Assembly: GCA_963805495.1 (NCBI GenBank)
Contig: CAWDUQ010000002.1
Location: forward strand, 930,001 to 994,000
Reading direction: 5' to 3'
Source of the DNA: DAHUXD01 sp963805495
GTDB taxonomy: Bacteria > Acidobacteriota > Thermoanaerobaculia > UBA5066 > Gp7-AA6
DNA length: 64,000 bases
Part shown: piece after piece, positions 1 to 20,673 of the stretch
Layout: every line of letters begins with the position of its first letter
How positions within the stretch are numbered: position 1 is the stretch's first letter
Program-made: the position numbers and the translations under genes
The notes under the pieces: generated by a model
Seen by the model: the letters and a program-made list of their open reading frames with translations, nothing else
Database searches by the model: none
What the model was told of the DNA's origin: nothing

Positions 1-414
1 GCCGTGGGTGGCCGCGCCGCCGCGGAACCCGTGGCGGGCCACGACACCCATGAACCCCTTGCCCTTCGAGGTGCCGATCACGTCGACGTGGTCCTGCTCC
101 GCGAAAGAGTCGCAGAGGACCTTGTCGCCGGGCTTCAACTCGTCGCCCTTGTCGGCTTTGACTTCCATCAGGGTCCGCATGGGCGCGACACCGGCCTTCT
201 CGAACCGGCCCTTGGACGCCTTGTTCGCCCGGCGGTCCGGGCGGGCGCCGACGAGGCCGATCTGCAACGCGTCGTAGCCGTCCTTGTCGGCGGTCTTCTT
301 CTGGACGACGAGGCACGGCCCGGCCTGCACGACGGTGACCGGCACGACCGTGCCGTCCGCCGCGAAGATCTGGGTCATCCCCACCTTCTTGCCGATGATT
401 CCGTGTACGGCCAT
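1..414 (-). CDS. rplC: Ribosomal protein L3 (N-terminal part, runs off left edge)
   Basis: Large-subunit protein L3, a primary rRNA-binding protein that helps start 50S assembly. The visible 138 codons read from the ATG at 414 to the window edge without a stop. They begin MAVHGIIGKKVGMTQIF, the standard L3 start, and reach the conserved region around GTSKGKGFMGVVARHGFRGG near the edge. The C-terminal third is outside the window. It follows rpsJ by 4 nt, the usual S10-operon order, and should be cotranscribed with it. Confident family call. Confidence 0.96.
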   Translation of the reverse strand, partial: MAVHGIIGKKVGMTQIFAADGTVVPVTVVQAGPCLVVQKKTADKDGYDALQIGLVGARPDRRANKASKGRFEKAGVAPMRTLMEVKADKGDELKPGDKVLCDSFAEQDHVDVIGTSKGKGFMGVVARHGFRGGAATHG

Positions 415-418
415 GTCT

Positions 419-739
<321 letters not shown>

Positions 740-740
740 G

Positions 741-807
741 TTTAGCGTCCGCTCGACGCGGACGGACGGGAGCAAACGGCCGTGGGGCAACACCCCATGG
801 CAGAAAT
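741..807 (+). repeat. Intergenic hairpin repeat, copy 1 (tuf-rpsJ spacer)
   Basis: First of three related ~67-nt elements (others at 11551-11617 and 18975-19040). It starts with a 7-bp stem, CGTCCGC (746-752) and GCGGACG (758-764), around the loop TCGAC. A conserved tail follows containing GGGAGCAA, CGGCCG and CCATGG (795-800). The stem sequence differs in each copy but stays fully paired. Here it fills the gap just upstream of the rpsJ start. Confidence 0.8.
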
Positions 808-857
808 GCCCTGCGCCCGCCGGCTCGAAATTGCCGAGTCCATATTCCGATCCACAT

Positions 858-2051
<1,194 letters not shown>

Positions 2052-2083
2052 CGCTCCTCACCAATTCCGAAAAAACGAAATCA

Positions 2084-4180
<2,097 letters not shown>

Positions 4181-4214
4181 TTCTTGAGCAGAGTTCGGTC
4201 GTTGAGTTTCGTCG

Positions 4215-4685
4215 TTACCAGCGATAGTGGGCGAAGGCCTTGTTGGCCTCGGCCATCTTGTGCGTGTCGTCCTTCTTCTTCACGGCCCCGCCCCGCAGGT
4301 TGGCCGCGTCCAGGAACTCGGCCGCCAGCTTCTCCTTCATGGTCTTCTCGCCGCGGGCGCTGGCGTACTCGATGATCCAGCGGATCGCGAGCGACGTGCG
4401 GCGGTTGGGTCGCACTTCGACGGGGACCTGGTAGGTCGAGCCGCCCACGCGGCGCGACTTGACCTCGAGGGCCGGCTTGACGTTCTCGATCGCCTTCTTG
4501 AAGGCCTTCATCGGATCGTCCTGGGTCTTCTCGGCGACCTTGTTCAGGGCCCCGTAGAGGATTCCCTCGGCAGTCGACTTCTTGCCCTGCGACATCACGG
4601 AGTTGATGAACTTCGTGACGAGCTGGGAGTTGTACAGCGGGTCCGGGAGGATCTCGCGCTTGGCGACGACTCGGCGTCTCGGCAT
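4215..4685 (-). CDS. rpsG: Ribosomal protein S7
   Basis: S7, primary 16S rRNA binder that nucleates the 30S head and contacts tRNA in the E site. It is 156 residues from ATG 4685 (MPRRRVVAKREILPDPLYNS), the usual length. The open frame extends 26 codons upstream, but these overlap rpsL out of frame, so the conserved MPRRR start is chosen. Conserved stretches include RRVGGSTYQVPVEVRPNRR and the C-terminal MAEANKAFAHYRW. It is 10 nt downstream of rpsL and 34 nt upstream of fusA. Confidence 0.97.
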   Translation of the reverse strand: MPRRRVVAKREILPDPLYNSQLVTKFINSVMSQGKKSTAEGILYGALNKVAEKTQDDPMKAFKKAIENVKPALEVKSRRVGGSTYQVPVEVRPNRRTSLAIRWIIEYASARGEKTMKEKLAAEFLDAANLRGGAVKKKDDTHKMAEANKAFAHYRW

Positions 4686-4695
4686 CGTTCCCTTC

Positions 4696-5070
4696 CTAGG
4701 CCTTGGGGCGCTTGGCGCCGTACTTGGAGCGGCCCTGCTTGCGGTTGGCGACGCCGACCGCATCGAGCGTTCCGCGAATGACGTGGTACCGGACTCCGGG
4801 GAGGTCCTTGACGCGGCCGCCCCGGATCATGACGATCGAGTGCTCCTGCAGATTGTGGCCGACGCCCGGAATGTAGGTCGTGACCTCGATCCCGTTCGTC
4901 AGACGCACGCGCGCAACCTTGCGCAGCGCCGAGTTCGGCTTCTTCGGCGTCGTCGTGTAGACGCGCGTGCAGACGCCGCGACGCTGCGGCGACCGCTGGA
5001 GCGCGGGCGAGGCGGTTTTCACCGCGAGCCGTTCGCGGCCTTTCCGGACGAGCTGAGAAATTGTCGGCAT
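4696..5070 (-). CDS. rpsL: Ribosomal protein S12
   Basis: S12, the decoding-centre protein and classical streptomycin target. It is 124 residues starting MPTISQLVRKGRER. The streptomycin-loop sequence TTPKKPNSALRKVARVR and the second loop PGVGHNLQEHS are present with the drug-sensitive lysines unchanged, so no resistance allele is predicted. It is the first gene of the str operon here; the sigma-70-like promoter at 5198-5226 lies about 130 nt upstream. The C-terminal KQGRSKYGAKRPKA is typical. Confidence 0.97.
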   Translation of the reverse strand: MPTISQLVRKGRERLAVKTASPALQRSPQRRGVCTRVYTTTPKKPNSALRKVARVRLTNGIEVTTYIPGVGHNLQEHSIVMIRGGRVKDLPGVRYHVIRGTLDAVGVANRKQGRSKYGAKRPKA

Positions 5071-5197
5071 CGACTCTCCTGATCTCCCCGAGTCCCCCGG
5101 AGCCGTGGAAGGACCCGAGATCGACCGTAAAACGCTTTACTTCGGGTCGGGAGAGCAGGCCCACCGGCCCTCCCGAGTCCAGAGGAAAAACCCGCGA

Positions 5198-5226
5198 ATC
5201 GTACGCGCCGCAGGGGGGCCTGTCAA
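5198..5226 (-). promoter_or_regulatory. Sigma-70-type promoter for the rpsL operon
   Basis: On the minus strand TTGACA (5226-5221) is separated by exactly 17 nt from TACGAT (5203-5198). It points toward rpsL, whose ATG is at 5070, leaving a leader of roughly 120 nt. The 367-nt space 5071-5437 otherwise holds only the terminator of the next gene and no convincing ORF. Confidence 0.75.
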
Positions 5227-5384
5227 GCGAAAACCCCTGCCCCTGAGCGACTTCCCCGAATCCCGACCCCGCCGCCGCAGAACCGGAGAGCGAATCGCCG
5301 GGACGAGGGAGGCGGAGTATATGCGAAGAGCTTCCGGTCCGGGGCCTATTTCGCTGCAGAGCCGACAGTTAATTGCACACAGCC

Positions 5385-5417
5385 AAAAAGAAAAGGGACC
5401 CGCGAGCGGGCCCCTTT
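5385..5417 (-). terminator. Rho-independent terminator of the secreted SLH-like protein gene
   Basis: A near-perfect GC-rich inverted repeat (AAAGGGACCCGC on the plus strand paired with GCGGGCCCCTTT, one G-U type pair in the transcript). On the minus strand it runs into a T-rich tract (complement of AAAAAGAAAA, 5385-5394). It lies 20 nt beyond the stop codon at 5438. Confidence 0.85.
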
Positions 5418-5437
5418 CGATCATCCGCGGTGAATCG

Positions 5438-6301
5438 CTACGGGAAATACAGGCCGAGGGCAACCGACAAGAAGACGGCCATCTGCCCGCGCGTGAGCGC
5501 GGCGTTGGGGCAGTAGTTGCCGGTGCCGCAGCCCGCCGTGATGCCGGACGCCGCGAGGGCTTCGACGTACTGGAAGAAGGGGTGGCTGGTCGGGACGTCG
5601 AGGAACGTGGCGACGGCCGGGGCCGGCGAGACCTGCCGGTTCCACTGGACCCGGAGCTTCTGAAATTCCAGGCCCGTCGTGTCATCGAAGTGCACGCGCG
5701 CCACGTAGTTGCAGTCCTGGTTGTTGACGGTGACAGGGGAGCTGGCCAGAACGCCCCCCTGGTATCCACTCGAGCCCGTCGTCGCCGGGCCCGCGGAGGC
5801 GATGGTCGTGACGCTTTCCGGGCCGCCGGCGAAGCCCGGATGACACTGTTCGAACACGAAAATGGAGATATCCGCGCCGCCGTTGGTGTCGTTGGCCCAC
5901 CAGCGGAAGGCGGCGAGGTTCACGCCGGTCGGCAGCTGGATCGGGGAATCCGCGAACGACTCGGTGCCGCTCCGGCTGAGAGCCAGATTGGTATCCGGTG
6001 TCCCTCCCAGATCGTAGTACCACGGTGAGGCTGCTGTGTTCTGTCTCCCGATGAAAGAATGGGGAGACACGGGCGTGAAGTGGTAGTTCGAGCCCCAATC
6101 GGTGGGAGTCTGGGATTCCACGGGCTTGGCCATGTTCTTGGCCATGTAGACGTTCGTCGCGTCCGGTGGGAATCCCATGGACTCGAGCACGTTCGGGTCC
6201 GTGACGAGAGCGCGCTCGCTGTCGGGAACCTGCGCGAGAGCATGGGCTCCCAGACCGACGCCGCAGAGAATCAAAGCCAGATACACAAGGGTCCTTTTCA
6301 T
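5438..6301 (-). CDS. Secreted protein with one C-terminal Cys-SLH-like repeat
   Basis: Predicted exported protein of 287 residues from ATG 6301, preceded by AAGGAG. The open frame runs 19 codons further up, but only MKRTLVYLALILCGVGLG gives a clean signal peptide, cleaved near AHALA-QV. The middle (about 25-225) has no family I recognise; it is rich in aromatic and Gly residues and looks like a beta-sandwich. The last ~55 residues form one copy of the repeat seen in many proteins of this window: FLDVP, GITAGCGTGNYCP, LTRGQMAVFL. That pattern resembles the S-layer homology domain with an added Cys pair. It is monocistronic, with its own promoter and terminator. A surface or cell-wall association is inferred from the SLH resemblance. 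Confidence 0.85.
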   Translation of the reverse strand: MKRTLVYLALILCGVGLGAHALAQVPDSERALVTDPNVLESMGFPPDATNVYMAKNMAKPVESQTPTDWGSNYHFTPVSPHSFIGRQNTAASPWYYDLGGTPDTNLALSRSGTESFADSPIQLPTGVNLAAFRWWANDTNGGADISIFVFEQCHPGFAGGPESVTTIASAGPATTGSSGYQGGVLASSPVTVNNQDCNYVARVHFDDTTGLEFQKLRVQWNRQVSPAPAVATFLDVPTSHPFFQYVEALAASGITAGCGTGNYCPNAALTRGQMAVFLSVALGLYFP

Positions 6302-6335
6302 ACGGGGCTCCTTTCTTGGAGGGATCGCTGTTCCG

Positions 6336-6365
6336 ATGGTACGAGCCGGAAGTTCCATTGGTCAA
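6336..6365 (-). promoter_or_regulatory. Promoter for the 5438-6301 gene
   Basis: On the minus strand TTGACC (6365-6360), an 18-nt spacer and TACCAT (6341-6336) lie about 35 nt upstream of ATG 6301. Spacing and position fit a sigma-70-type promoter, although both hexamers deviate from consensus. Confidence 0.55.
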
Positions 6366-6425
6366 GTCCCAAACATCTTTGCGAAACCACCCTTTCCCGG
6401 TTAGGGTCACCGAAGGAGGATGCGC

Positions 6426-7010
6426 GTGGACCAGTCCAACGACGTCCTGAGACAGCGAATCGACCATCTGGCGCGCCAGATGCGATGGCACCGCCGCGGC
6501 GTGGTGATGCTGGTCACTCTGAGCGCCGGCGCGCTCCTGATGGGGCAGGCGCAAAAACCCGCGGCGCCGGAGGAGGTTCGAGCGAGGCGGTTCGTCTTAA
6601 CCGACGCCGCGGGAGCGACCGTGGGCTCGTGGGGCCTCGAGGCCGGCGGCCGGGCCCTGTTCCAGATGACCGACCCGCGCGCAGCGCAAAGGCTCTCTCT
6701 CAGCCTGGGCGCCGCCGGGCCCGGGATCGTTCTCGTCGCTCCCGACGGGAAGAGAGCGGCTGGCCTCGAGGTGAGTGATGAGAGTCCCCGCCTCGTGCTG
6801 CGGGACAACAGGGGGATCGAGAGACTCTGGATCGCCCTGCGAAAGGACTCTCCGGCGATTCAGTTCTTCGACGACGGGCACGTCGCCCGCAGCGGACTGA
6901 CGACCTTCAACGACGGGAGGGGGATCGCATTCGTCAGCGAGAGCGACGGCAAGGCACACGGCCTCGTCCTCTACGGAAAGAACCGCGACCTCGTCTGGTC
7001 CGCTCCCTAG
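6426..7010 (+). CDS. Hypothetical single-pass membrane-anchored protein
   Basis: A protein of about 194 residues. The ATG at 6420 touches the AAGGAGG box (6413-6419) with no spacing. The in-frame GTG at 6426 has a 6-nt spacing and is the better start. A short basic N-terminus (RQMRWHRR) is followed by one hydrophobic segment (GVVMLVTLSAGALLMG, about residues 26-41). The remainder is a soluble, probably extracytoplasmic domain made of repeated short beta-strand units such as RFVLTDAAGATVGSWGL and LVLRDNRGIERLWIAL. This resembles many unnamed Acidobacteriota proteins but I cannot name a family. It is divergent from the 5438-6301 gene and stands alone. Confidence 0.75.
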   Translation: MDQSNDVLRQRIDHLARQMRWHRRGVVMLVTLSAGALLMGQAQKPAAPEEVRARRFVLTDAAGATVGSWGLEAGGRALFQMTDPRAAQRLSLSLGAAGPGIVLVAPDGKRAAGLEVSDESPRLVLRDNRGIERLWIALRKDSPAIQFFDDGHVARSGLTTFNDGRGIAFVSESDGKAHGLVLYGKNRDLVWSAP

Positions 7011-7016
7011 CTGTGG

Positions 7017-7204
7017 ATTCTCAACACGTTGTTCACGACCACGATCGGGCTGGGCGGCCTTTCCCACTCTCCCGGCGGGGGGAGAGGGTCGGGGTGAGGG
7101 GCACTCCTAACAGCTCATTCTGCCCACGACACCCTGCCCTCTCCCTCTTTCGGGGGGAGAGGGTTCTCTTACTTGACGTTCATCGGTGAACAACGTTCTG
7201 AGAA
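7017..7204. repeat. Short element bounded by inverted TTCTCAACACGTTGTTCAC-type ends
   Basis: The left end is ATTCTCAACACGTTGTTCAC (7017-7036). The right end is the inverted, slightly diverged GTGAACAACGTTCTGAGAA (7186-7204). The interior has two GC-rich palindromic blocks around 7067-7095 and 7136-7163, each with CTCTCCC opposite GGGAGAG. There is no ORF, so it looks like a MITE or REP-pair type element. A related end pair occurs at 63072-63551. The 7011-7281 spacer otherwise holds only the rpoC terminator. Confidence 0.6.
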
Positions 7205-7231
7205 ACGACACCTAGCCCGATCTCGCCGGGA

Positions 7232-7259
7232 AGCGAAAGGGGCCTGTCGCCAGGCCCCT
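7232..7259 (-). terminator. Terminator downstream of rpoC
   Basis: A perfect 9-bp hairpin, AGGGGCCTG (7238-7246) and CAGGCCCCT (7251-7259), loop TCGC. In the minus direction a short T-containing run (TTTCGCTT) follows. It sits 23 nt after the rpoC stop, so it probably ends the secE-to-rpoC transcript, although the T tract is weak. Confidence 0.65.
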
Positions 7260-7281
7260 CCGATCTTCGAATCGCTTCGCT

Positions 7282-11499
<4,218 letters not shown>

Positions 11500-11550
11500 C
11501 GCGACCTAGCGAGAGCAGAAATTCCTCGATCGACTTGCTGCGGAAGCTGA

Positions 11551-11617
11551 GCGTTCGCCATGGAATGGTGATCAGCGGCCGCTTGCTCCCTTCGGTCGCG
11601 TCGAGCGACCGCTCAAA
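11551..11617 (-). repeat. Intergenic hairpin repeat, copy 2 (rpoB-rpoC spacer)
   Basis: Minus-orientation copy of the element at 741-807. The stem is CGGTCGC opposite GCGACCG (11593-11599 with 11605-11611) around the same 5-nt loop. Conserved GGGAGCAA, CGGCCG and CCATGG (11558-11563) blocks follow. The hairpin end lies about 6-10 nt beyond the rpoB stop codon, so as in copies 1 and 3 the hairpin end abuts a coding region. Confidence 0.8.
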
Positions 11618-11622
11618 ACGCC

Positions 11623-15870
<4,248 letters not shown>

Positions 15871-15887
15871 TCAGAGACTCCTCTGAG

Positions 15888-15958
15888 CGCGAGGGACGCT
15901 TCGCGCCCTCGCGATTCAGCACGAAAAGAAGGCACGAGGCCCCGCACCCCACCGCGGG
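15888..15958 (-). promoter_or_regulatory. Hairpins in the rplL-rpoB spacer, possible attenuator
   Basis: The 134-nt gap between rplL and rpoB contains an 8-bp stem, CGCGAGGG (15888-15895) and CCCTCGCG (15906-15913), and a 5-bp stem, CCCGC (15941-15945) and GCGGG (15954-15958). Neither is followed by a T run. In enterobacteria this spacer hosts partial termination and RNase III processing. A similar role here is only an analogy. Confidence 0.4.
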
Positions 15959-16004
15959 GGCGGACACCAGAGACAACACGAACGTATTCCAAGGGGGAAG
16001 CGAT

Positions 16005-16379
16005 CTACTTGATCTCCACCTTGGCGCCGACATCCTCGAACTTCTTCTTGATCGCGGCGGCCTCGTCCTTGGAGACCCCCTCCTTCAGCACGCCCGGGGC
16101 ACCGTCGACGAGGTCCTTGGCCTCCTTGAGGCCGAGGCTCGTGACCTCCCGGACGGCCTTGATCGTCTTGATCTTGTCGCCGGCCGCGGCCAGATGCACC
16201 GCGAACTCGGTCTGCTCTTCCTCGGCCGGAGCCGCCGCGGCCGCGGCCGCCGCCACCGGCATCGCCATCGCCGCCGCCGAGACGCCGAACTTCTCCTCGA
16301 GCGCCTTGACCAGCGTATTGAGCTCGAGGACGGTCATGCCCTCGATTTCCTTCACGAAATTCTCTGCGGTCATCGCCAT
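16005..16379 (-). CDS. rplL: Ribosomal protein L7/L12
   Basis: Stalk protein that recruits translation GTPases, 124 residues. The N-terminal dimerisation helix is MAMTAENFVKEIEGMTVLEL. An Ala/Glu-rich hinge covers about residues 36-55. The C-terminal factor-binding domain (DKIKTIKAVREVTSLGLKEA and KDLVDGAPGVLKEGVSKDEA) is canonical. It is 31 nt downstream of rplJ in the usual order and is followed by the spacer that leads into rpoB. Confidence 0.97.
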   Translation of the reverse strand: MAMTAENFVKEIEGMTVLELNTLVKALEEKFGVSAAAMAMPVAAAAAAAAPAEEEQTEFAVHLAAAGDKIKTIKAVREVTSLGLKEAKDLVDGAPGVLKEGVSKDEAAAIKKKFEDVGAKVEIK

Positions 16380-16410
16380 GATCTGTTCCTCTCCTCTTGT
16401 CTATTAGGGA

Positions 16411-16965
16411 CTAGTTGGCAGGCGCGGCGCTTTCGGTCGCCGGCCCGGATTTCGATTTCTGTTCCGCGATCTGACTGACCACGCCCGCGAGGTTGCGGAC
16501 CGGGCCGTTCAACACCGTCACGAGGCGCCGCATCGGCGACTGCATGACGAAGAGCAGCTTGGAGACGAGCTCCTCGCGGCTCGGCAGCTCCGCGAGCGTC
16601 TTGATCTCGGTGGCCGGGACGGCGTGCCCGTCGATGACGGCGGCCTTGAACACCAGGTTCGGGTTCGTCTTCGCGAAGGCCGTCAGCACCTTGGCGAGCG
16701 CGATCGGGTTGCCCTCGTTGAATGCGACGGCCGTGGCGCCGGTGAAGTGCTCCGCGACGGCCTCCAGGGCCGTCCCCTTGGTCGCCCGGAGGGCGAGGGT
16801 GTTCTTGACGACGAGGTAAGTGGACTGGGTGCCCCGGACCTGGCGACGCAGCTCCGTCACCTCCGGCACCTTCAGGCCCGCGAACGCGAAGAGGATCGCG
16901 TTGGACGACTGCGCCAGGCCGCGGGCGAGCGTCTCGACGGCTTCGGTTTTTTCCGTACGGTTCAT
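16411..16965 (-). CDS. rplJ: Ribosomal protein L10
   Basis: Base of the L7/L12 stalk, 184 residues, starting MNRTEKTEAVETLARGLAQS. The N-terminal rRNA-binding part is typical (LRRQVRGTQSTYLVVKNTLA). The C-terminal helix that carries L12 dimers is followed by a short Lys/Ala-rich tail. It is only 18 nt downstream of rplA. That leaves no room for the long L10 leader that sits before rplJ in many bacteria, so any L10-L12 autoregulation would have to act elsewhere. Confidence 0.96.
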   Translation of the reverse strand: MNRTEKTEAVETLARGLAQSSNAILFAFAGLKVPEVTELRRQVRGTQSTYLVVKNTLALRATKGTALEAVAEHFTGATAVAFNEGNPIALAKVLTAFAKTNPNLVFKAAVIDGHAVPATEIKTLAELPSREELVSKLLFVMQSPMRRLVTVLNGPVRNLAGVVSQIAEQKSKSGPATESAAPAN

Positions 16966-16983
16966 CGTGTGTCCTCGCTCGCC

Positions 16984-17679
16984 TTACACGGCCTCGATCG
17001 ACGTCGTGTCGATCTCGACCCCGGGCCCCATCGTCGAAGAGACGGAAACGGTCCGGAAATACTTGCCCTTGGCCGCGGCGGGCTTCGCCTTGAGCACGGC
17101 CTTGATGAATGCCGAGGCGTTCTCCTCGAGCTTCTTCTCGTCGAACGAGACCTTGCCGATCGGCGCGTGAATGATCGAAGTCTTGTCGACCCGGAACTCG
17201 ATCTTGCCGCCCTTGATCTCCTTGACCGCCTTGCCGACGTCCATGGTGACCGTGCCGGCCTTCGGGTTGGGCATCAGGCCCTTGGGGCCGAGGATCTTTC
17301 CGAGCTTTCCGACGAGGCGCATCATGTCGGGGGTCGCGACGAGGGCCTCGAAATCGAGGAACCCCCCAGTAATTTTCTCGACCAGGTCTTCGGCTCCAAC
17401 GTGGTCGGCGCCGGCCTCCTGGGCCTCGCGGGCCTTGTCTCCGCCCGCGATGACGGCGACGCGCTTCGACTTGCCCGTGCCGTGCGGCAACACGACCGTG
17501 CCCCGCACCATCTGGTCGGCATGCTTCGGGTCGACGCCGAGCAGCATGGCGACGTCGACGGACTCGTCGAACTTCGCATAGCGCACGTCGCGCACCAGCT
17601 TGACCGCCTCCGGGAGGGGGTAGGGACGGACCTCCACCTTCGCCTTGGCCGCCAGGAACTTCTTACCGCTCTTGGGCAT
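16984..17679 (-). CDS. rplA: Ribosomal protein L1
   Basis: L1 of the mobile L1 stalk, 231 residues (MPKSGKKFLAAKAKVEVRPY). Conserved signatures KPNPKAGTV-like LMPNPKAGTVTMDVGKA and FRVDKTSIIHAPIGKVSFDE are present. L1 often represses its own mRNA. A 7-bp hairpin (GATCGAG 17702-17708 with CTCGATC 17715-17721) lies in the 90-nt rplK-rplA gap, but I cannot say that it is an L1 site. Gene order rplK-rplA-rplJ-rplL is standard. Confidence 0.97.
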   Translation of the reverse strand: MPKSGKKFLAAKAKVEVRPYPLPEAVKLVRDVRYAKFDESVDVAMLLGVDPKHADQMVRGTVVLPHGTGKSKRVAVIAGGDKAREAQEAGADHVGAEDLVEKITGGFLDFEALVATPDMMRLVGKLGKILGPKGLMPNPKAGTVTMDVGKAVKEIKGGKIEFRVDKTSIIHAPIGKVSFDEKKLEENASAFIKAVLKAKPAAAKGKYFRTVSVSSTMGPGVEIDTTSIEAV

Positions 17680-17769
17680 CGTCCTCCTTCGTCGTGCAAA
17701 CGATCGAGTCGTGGCTCGATCTCCGACTTTGTGCCGTGAACCGACTCGCGTGTACCGTGATTCGAATGG

Positions 17770-18192
17770 CTAAACGACCTCAATTCCCATCGACCGCGCG
17801 GTTCCCTCGACGACCCGGATCGCCGCCGGCAGGTCCGCCGCGTTCAGATCCGGCATCTTGGTCTTCGCGATCTCTTCGACCTGCTGCCGGGTGACCTTGC
17901 CGACCTTCTCCTTGTTCGGCGTGCCGGACCCCTTGGGAACGCCGGCCGCCTTGAGAAGGAGGATCGAGGCCGGCGGCGTCTTCGTGATGAAGCTGTAGGA
18001 GCGGTCCGCGTACACCGTGATGACGACCGGGATGATCAGGCCCTTCTGCGAAGCCGTCCTCGCGTTGAAGTTCTTGCAGAAGTCCATGATGTTGACCCCC
18101 TGCTGTCCGAGGGCCGGGCCGACCGGCGGCGCGGGAGTCGCCTCCCCCGCCGGGATCTGGAGCTTGACGTATCCGGTGATCTTCTTGGCCAT
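17770..18192 (-). CDS. rplK: Ribosomal protein L11
   Basis: L11 of the GTPase-associated centre, 140 residues. The thiopeptide-binding proline helix region PAGEATPAPPVGPALGQQGV and the KPPASILLLKAAG-like C-terminal rRNA-binding domain (TKTPPASILLLKAAGVPKGS) are intact. The gene begins 13 nt downstream of nusG and is cotranscribed with it. The C-terminus RVVEGTARSMGIEVV is typical. Confidence 0.97.
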   Translation of the reverse strand: MAKKITGYVKLQIPAGEATPAPPVGPALGQQGVNIMDFCKNFNARTASQKGLIIPVVITVYADRSYSFITKTPPASILLLKAAGVPKGSGTPNKEKVGKVTRQQVEEIAKTKMPDLNAADLPAAIRVVEGTARSMGIEVV

Positions 18193-18205
18193 TGCTCTTC
18201 CTCGC

Positions 18206-18751
18206 TTACAGCTTCTGGACCTGCAGGAACTCGAGCTCCACCGGGGTCGAGCGCCCGAAGATCGTGACCATGACCTTCAGCGTCGAGCGGTCGAGGTTGA
18301 TCTCCTCGACGACGCCGGTGAAGTTCGTGAACGGCCCGTCCGTGATCCGAACGTGCTCGCCCTTCTCGAAGGTGTGTTTCGGCTTGGGTTTCTCCTTGGT
18401 GGAGGTGACGCGGTGGAGGATCTGCTCGACCTCCTCCGGCGTCAGCGGCGTCGGCTCCTTGCCCGAGCCGACGAAGCCCGTGACCTTCGGCGTGTTCTTC
18501 ACGAGGTGCCACGCGTCGTCGGACATTTCCATCTCGACGATGATGTAGCCGGGAAAGAACTTGCGCTGGATCTCGCGGCGCTTCCCGCCCTTCATCTCGA
18601 CGAGGGTCTCCGTCGGAATGCGGATGTCGCCGAACTTCTCCTGCATGCCCATCGCCTCGATCCGCTGCCGGAGGTTCTGGCGCACGCGCTCCTCGAAGCC
18701 CGAGTAGGTGTGGACGATGTACCAGCTCTTCGCCTTCGTTTCGGTGATCAT
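18206..18751 (-). CDS. nusG: Transcription antitermination/termination factor NusG
   Basis: NusG binds RNA polymerase, affects pausing, and links transcription to Rho or to the ribosome. It is 181 residues from ATG 18751, whose ATGA overlaps the secE stop, indicating translational coupling. The NGN domain (KSWYIVHTYSGFEERVRQNL, RKFFPGYIIVEMEM, VTGFVGSG) is followed by a KOW domain (FEKGEHVRITDGPFTNFTG). The open frame continues 68 codons upstream, but those overlap secE in another frame and are rejected. Confidence 0.97.
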   Translation of the reverse strand: MITETKAKSWYIVHTYSGFEERVRQNLRQRIEAMGMQEKFGDIRIPTETLVEMKGGKRREIQRKFFPGYIIVEMEMSDDAWHLVKNTPKVTGFVGSGKEPTPLTPEEVEQILHRVTSTKEKPKPKHTFEKGEHVRITDGPFTNFTGVVEEINLDRSTLKVMVTIFGRSTPVELEFLQVQKL

Positions 18752-18972
18752 GCTCCGATCACTCCCGTGGCCCGGAAAACCTTGTCGACCAGCCACGACA
18801 GGCCGCTGTCGACGAGGAACAGGTAGAACCCGAAGATGAAGCAGGCGACGATCACGACGACCGTCGTTCCCACGACTTCGCTCTGGGCCGGCCAGCTGAC
18901 CTTCTTCGTTTCGGACCACACGTCGCGGAAGAAATCCCGCGTCTGCGGCCACCATTCTTTGATCGGCGTCAT
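18748..18972 (-). CDS. secE: Preprotein translocase subunit SecE
   Basis: Small essential SecYEG subunit, 74 residues, single-spanning. The conserved cytosolic segment DVWSETKKVSWPAQSEV is followed by one transmembrane helix (GTTVVVIVACFIFGFYLFLV, about residues 35-54). The open frame continues 17 codons upstream, but these translate hairpin repeat copy 3, so ATG 18972 is chosen. No Shine-Dalgarno precedes it; the repeat hairpin ends 6 nt upstream of the ATG. It overlaps nusG by 4 nt. Confidence 0.95.
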   Translation of the reverse strand: MTPIKEWWPQTRDFFRDVWSETKKVSWPAQSEVVGTTVVVIVACFIFGFYLFLVDSGLSWLVDKVFRATGVIGA

Positions 18973-18974
18973 CT

Positions 18975-19040
18975 GTAGCGCTCGCTCGACGCGAGCGGAC
19001 GGGAGCAAACGGCCGCTAAGCACGATCCCATGGCCGAAAG
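18975..19040 (+). repeat. Intergenic hairpin repeat, copy 3 (upstream of secE)
   Basis: Third copy of the 741-807 element, with the stem CGCTCGC (18979-18985) and GCGAGCG (18991-18997) around TCGAC. Conserved GGGAGCAA, CGGCCG and CCATGG (19028-19033) follow. Like copy 1 it is antisense to the operon and its hairpin end touches the start codon region of the downstream gene. Confidence 0.8.
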
Positions 19041-19129
19041 GACTCTGTTCCGCAAGGTCGACATCAAGATCTCCACGTTCCGTACTCTCTACTGCTCTCT
19101 CACTGGCTGACGAGCGACTTCTTCAGTGG

Positions 19130-19203
<74 letters not shown>

Positions 19204-19216
19204 ATGGTTCCCGTTC

Positions 19217-19369
19217 CTAGACCTTCCCTTCCTTGTGCGCCGTGTGCTTGCGGCAAAACCGGCAGTACTTGGAAAGCTCGAGCTTCTCCGTGTTGGTCTT
19301 CTTGTTCTTCGTCGTCGTGTAGTTGCGACGCTTGCACTCGGGACACGCGAGAGAAATGTTTTCCTGCAT
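19217..19369 (-). CDS. rpmG: Ribosomal protein L33
   Basis: Small 50S protein of 50 residues, too short for most ORF lists. It reads MQENISLACPECKRRNYTTT at the start and ends KHTAHKEGKV. It has two CxxC pairs (CPEC and CRFC), so it is the zinc-binding form. It lies 48 nt downstream of tuf copy 2 and 13 nt upstream of tRNA-Trp in the same minus-strand operon, a conserved arrangement. Confidence 0.96.
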   Translation of the reverse strand: MQENISLACPECKRRNYTTTKNKKTNTEKLELSKYCRFCRKHTAHKEGKV

Positions 19370-19381
19370 TTGACTTCTCCA

Positions 19382-19402
19382 GGGCGGGGACGAGCCCCGC
19401 CC
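19382..19402 (-). other. GC hairpin between tuf copy 2 and rpmG
   Basis: A perfect 8-bp stem, GGGCGGGG (19382-19389) and CCCCGCCC (19395-19402), with a 5-nt loop and no T run after it. It lies 16 nt downstream of the tuf stop. It could slow or process the transcript, but as a full terminator it would separate rpmG, secE and nusG from their promoter, so that role is unlikely. Confidence 0.45.
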
Positions 19403-19417
19403 CTACAGACTGACTGA

Positions 19418-20611
<1,194 letters not shown>

Positions 20612-20673
20612 CGCTCTCCCCTAAACTGCTGCCGGCCGCGCGGGTGCGTGCGGCGCATACGCCTCGAAACCTC

